Shown here: piece by piece, positions 6,576 to 8,528 of the stretch
Position numbering within the stretch: position 1 is the first letter of the stretch
Layout: each line of letters begins with the position of its first letter
Assembly: GCA_016868875.1 (NCBI GenBank)
Contig: VGFN01000048.1
Location: 1-8,528, forward strand
Length of the DNA stretch: 8,528 nt
Origin: Bacteroidota bacterium
GTDB taxonomy: Bacteria > Bacteroidota > Bacteroidia > UBA7662
Reading direction: 5' to 3'
Translations under genes and position numbers: made by a program
Notes under the pieces: model-generated
Databases searched by the model: none
What the model was told of the DNA's origin: nothing
Seen by the model: the letters and a program-made list of their open reading frames with translations, nothing else

Positions 6576-7406
6576 CTATCCGATTCGTTCGATCATGACC
6601 CTATCGTTGACCCGCAATCCTAGGAGATTGTAGGCATGGTCTTGAGCCAATGCGATTTGCAGATAGCCCCCGGCATTGTAGAGCAAGACCAGGTCGTTGT
6701 CTTTAACGGCATGGTAATGGCCATGGATCTTCTCGACCTTGTTCTCGTTGCTGCGCACGCTCTTGAGGAGAATATGGATGGATTTGCCGTTTGCAAATTG
6801 ATCCAGGACTTGGCGTGTGATATTGGAATGCAAGTTCCCGTAATGATCGGCGTAAACGACTTTGCCGACCAATACCCCATCGATCACCGTGGGTTCTTCG
6901 ATCCAACGCGCGCTTTGGTCCGGAACAGGGGCTGCCCATGGTTCCGGGGCGATCTCCAAAGCAGGGTTCGATTCAATGGATTGAATGAGCATTCCTACAG
7001 GTCCGTCCAGCCAATTCAGGATCTGAAAACCCGGCATGGGCTGCGGGACCGTGAAAGGATAGCGCTGTACCGGGTGGTCAATGGCTTGGCTTAATTGAGG
7101 GATCAAACCTTCCTTGTCCGGTAGGACAAACCAATGCCCTTCAATACGGGTCACGCAATACGTGGGTGCTGTAAATTGGCCAAAAATGGGCAAAAATCCA
7201 ACATCCACAAGGTGAAGGCTGCCCGGTGGAAAAAAACTATAGGCTGTTTTAACCACATAAACTGCTTCCAGGAGGTCAAATTTGCTAATATTGTGGGAAA
7301 TGTCTTCGATTCTCCAACCCGGAAAACGCGTCATGAGTCTTCCACGCAACATGGCGGCGTAGGGATCCTTCAACCCGTAATCGGTGGTGCACGTTAAAAC
7401 TGGCAT
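6576..7406 (-). CDS. SAM hydroxide adenosyltransferase (SAM hydrolase, DUF62) family protein
   Basis: Characterised members use water to split S-adenosylmethionine into adenosine and methionine; the fold is shared with fluorinase and chlorinase. With the ATG at 7406 the protein has 276 residues and begins MPVLTCTTDYGLKDPYAAML, matching the family N-terminus (TTD-[FY]-G-x-x-D-x-Y). An upstream TTG at 7457 would run through the promoter-like box and is rejected. Further matches are ISHNIS (36-41), FFPPGSLHLVDVG (58-70), the C-terminal-domain ADHYGNLHSNI (186-196) and YNAGGYLQIAL (243-253), then LLGLRVNDRV. As I recall the archaeal enzyme, catalysis uses an Asp-Arg-His triad. Asp68 may be present here, but no Arg is visible near 75, and the usual FHGRD-type His motif is replaced around 121-137. 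Family membership is sound, while activity is uncertain. It is first of three minus-strand genes and is divergent from phoH. Confidence 0.88.
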   Translation of the reverse strand: MPVLTCTTDYGLKDPYAAMLRGRLMTRFPGWRIEDISHNISKFDLLEAVYVVKTAYSFFPPGSLHLVDVGFLPIFGQFTAPTYCVTRIEGHWFVLPDKEGLIPQLSQAIDHPVQRYPFTVPQPMPGFQILNWLDGPVGMLIQSIESNPALEIAPEPWAAPVPDQSARWIEEPTVIDGVLVGKVVYADHYGNLHSNITRQVLDQFANGKSIHILLKSVRSNENKVEKIHGHYHAVKDNDLVLLYNAGGYLQIALAQDHAYNLLGLRVNDRVMIERIG

Positions 7407-7434
7407 TTTGATTGGATTGTCCTCAACCTTTACA

Positions 7435-7459
7435 CAAAAATATCTCATTCCACCCAAAG
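7435..7459 (-). promoter_or_regulatory. Candidate promoter for the SAM hydrolase-fabG-VWA operon
   Basis: On the minus strand TATTTTTG (7442-7435) matches the Bacteroidota -7 consensus TAnnTTTG exactly and would give a leader of roughly 20-25 bases before the ATG at 7406. CTTTGGGTG lies upstream at 7459-7451, separated by 8 bases. Its TTTG is only 12 bases from the box, short of the usual 17-23 spacing for a -33 element. The element lies in the 56-base gap between divergent start codons. No equally good match was found for phoH on the other strand. Confidence 0.4.
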
Positions 7460-7462
7460 CGA

Positions 7463-8461
7463 ATGCCCTTGGAACATCAAAATACAGTTTTGGAATTTGA
7501 ATTGCAGGGCATTGAGCCCTTGAATTTTTTTGGGCCTGGAACGCTACGGCAAGACCGGCTCCAACAAGCCTTTCAGGATTTACGGTTGACCCTCCGAGGC
7601 AGCCGATTGGCCTTGGAAGGTCATCCTGGATCCCTGCATAAATTTCAAGTGTTATGGGAACAATTGTTGAAGCGTTGCAGTTTGGCCAACGGTACGTTGA
7701 GCGATGATGATTTCAATGAGGTAGTGGGGAGTCACGAACGCAGCGGCATGATCGATTTGCCAGAAGGTAGCGCTTCCAAGACCATTTTGGTTCATGGGCC
7801 TAACGGGCTCGTGGTCAGGGCCAGAACTCGAAATCAGCAGAAAATGGTGGATGCGATGGATCGCTGTGATTTGCTTTTTGCCATGGGGCCAGCGGGATCG
7901 GGCAAGACCTATACGGCCGTCGCCTTGGCAGTTAGAGCCCTAAAGAACAAAGAAATACGAAAAATCATCCTCACCCGACCTGCCGTGGAAGCCGGAGAGA
8001 GCCTTGGCTTTCTTCCTGGCGATCTTAAGGAGAAAGTAGACCCTTATTTAAGGCCCTTGTACGATGCACTAGAAGATATGTTACCCCCACAACGATTAGT
8101 CAAGTACCTGGAAGACGGCATTATCGAAGTCGCACCTTTGGCCTTTATGCGGGGTAGAACATTGGATAAGGCTTTTGTTATTTTGGACGAAGCCCAGAAT
8201 TGTACCCCCACCCAACTCAAAATGTTTCTGACAAGGATGGGGCCTTCCGCAAGATTTATTGTGACGGGGGATTTGACTCAAGTGGATTTGCCGGCACGCA
8301 TGAAATCAGGCCTACGACCCACCCTGGATTTGATCCGAAATCTTCAGGGCATCGCGGTCGTGGAATTGGACGAAAGCGATGTGGTCAGGCATCCTTTGGT
8401 TAAGGCCATCGTGAAAGCTTACCAAAACGCAACCTCTACGCATGATTCATTGGTCTCCTAA
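7463..8461 (+). CDS. PhoH-family P-loop ATPase (PhoH-like protein)
   Basis: This is a 332-residue cytoplasmic protein with a divergent N-terminal region (about 1-105), followed by the PhoH ATPase core. Walker A is GPAGSGKT at 142-149 (Lys148, Thr149) and Walker B is FVILDEAQN at 238-246 (Asp242, Glu243). Other PhoH hallmarks are LTRPAVEAGESLGFLPGDL (170-188), APLAFMRGRTL (224-234) and VTGDLTQVDLP (267-277, sensor-like). Family length and order are normal. PhoH-like proteins are ATPases with suggested roles in RNA metabolism, partly because relatives occur next to or fused with RNA-processing factors, but their exact job is unsettled. The ATG at 7463 is chosen because the in-frame upstream TTG at 7412 would add 17 residues across the divergent promoter region. 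purC begins inside the last 20 bases of this gene, so the two are probably co-transcribed and translationally coupled. Confidence 0.93.
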   Translation: MPLEHQNTVLEFELQGIEPLNFFGPGTLRQDRLQQAFQDLRLTLRGSRLALEGHPGSLHKFQVLWEQLLKRCSLANGTLSDDDFNEVVGSHERSGMIDLPEGSASKTILVHGPNGLVVRARTRNQQKMVDAMDRCDLLFAMGPAGSGKTYTAVALAVRALKNKEIRKIILTRPAVEAGESLGFLPGDLKEKVDPYLRPLYDALEDMLPPQRLVKYLEDGIIEVAPLAFMRGRTLDKAFVILDEAQNCTPTQLKMFLTRMGPSARFIVTGDLTQVDLPARMKSGLRPTLDLIRNLQGIAVVELDESDVVRHPLVKAIVKAYQNATSTHDSLVS

Positions 8462-8528
8462 GGCTCCTTTGCCTTTGCAAGGCGTCACCGGTTTCTACCG
8501 TGGCAAAGTCCGTGATGTGTACCGCTTG
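8442..8528 (+). CDS. purC: SAICAR synthase, N-terminal fragment (3' end outside window)
   Basis: The ATG at 8442, in another frame and overlapping the phoH end by 20 bases, opens 29 codons that continue past the window edge. The translation includes GFYRGKVRDVYRL, which matches the start of phosphoribosylaminoimidazole-succinocarboxamide synthase, where a [YS]-x-GK-[AV]-[KR]-D-x-Y motif forms the first strands and the nucleotide-binding loop. The enzyme joins CAIR and aspartate with ATP in purine synthesis. A phoH-purC order is familiar from Bacteroidota. Only about a tenth of the expected protein is visible, so completeness and active-site residues cannot be judged. Confidence 0.8.
   Translation, partial: MIHWSPKAPLPLQGVTGFYRGKVRDVYRL

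Noticed and set aside
7407..7457. Longer N-termini for the SAM hydrolase gene (TTG at 7457) and phoH (TTG at 7412)
   Set aside because: Both need rare TTG starts, overlap each other across a promoter-like box, and add residues not typical of the families.
7407..7462. A phoH promoter on the plus strand (TTTG at 7407-7410, then TACACAAA 20 bases on)
   Set aside because: Spacing is right for a -33 element, but the second box matches only TA of TAnnTTTG.

Overview
This window reads as a housekeeping stretch of a Bacteroidota chromosome, most likely Flavobacteriales. The main reasons are gene order and promoter style. A probable rplQ tail is followed by carA and eno, an order I recall from Flavobacteriia, and a phoH-purC pair sits divergent from an S-adenosylmethionine (SAM) hydrolase-family gene. 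Two start regions carry an exact Bacteroidota-type -7 box (TAnnTTTG), and Shine-Dalgarno sites are mostly absent. Base composition looks close to 50% GC by eye (not counted). There is no mobile element, CRISPR array, tRNA or rRNA.

Left part (1-3225, all + strand): the acidic C-terminal tail of what is probably ribosomal protein L17, then carA (carbamoyl-phosphate synthase small subunit), eno (enolase) and a small membrane protein of the FtsB/DivIC septum-formation family. The eno-ftsB linkage also occurs in Proteobacteria. Together these link translation, pyrimidine/arginine precursor synthesis, glycolysis and division. No carB lies nearby.

Middle (3226-3481): a convergent intergenic region of about 256 bases. 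It holds a possible weak hairpin and, on the minus strand, a startless 46-codon open stretch that reads like the C-terminus of a decayed gene.

Right part: three minus-strand genes that look like one operon, transcribed in the order SAM hydrolase-family protein, fabG (3-oxoacyl-ACP reductase), large von Willebrand A (VWA) membrane protein. A short divergent promoter region (7407-7462) separates this operon from plus-strand phoH. phoH overlaps the start of purC by 20 bases, and purC runs off the window.

Several upstream-extended open frames begin with TTG. For three genes I chose an internal ATG instead (VWA protein 5725, SAM hydrolase 7406, phoH 7463), because each fits the family N-terminus or clears a promoter-like element.

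I see no convincing new multi-gene system. The points worth a second look are small: an identical nonamer-plus-octamer pair upstream of carA and of the SAM hydrolase gene, a hairpin over the fabG start codon, a SAM hydrolase homologue that seems to lack part of the catalytic triad, an in-frame 15-base repeat in the L17 tail, and the relic reading frame.
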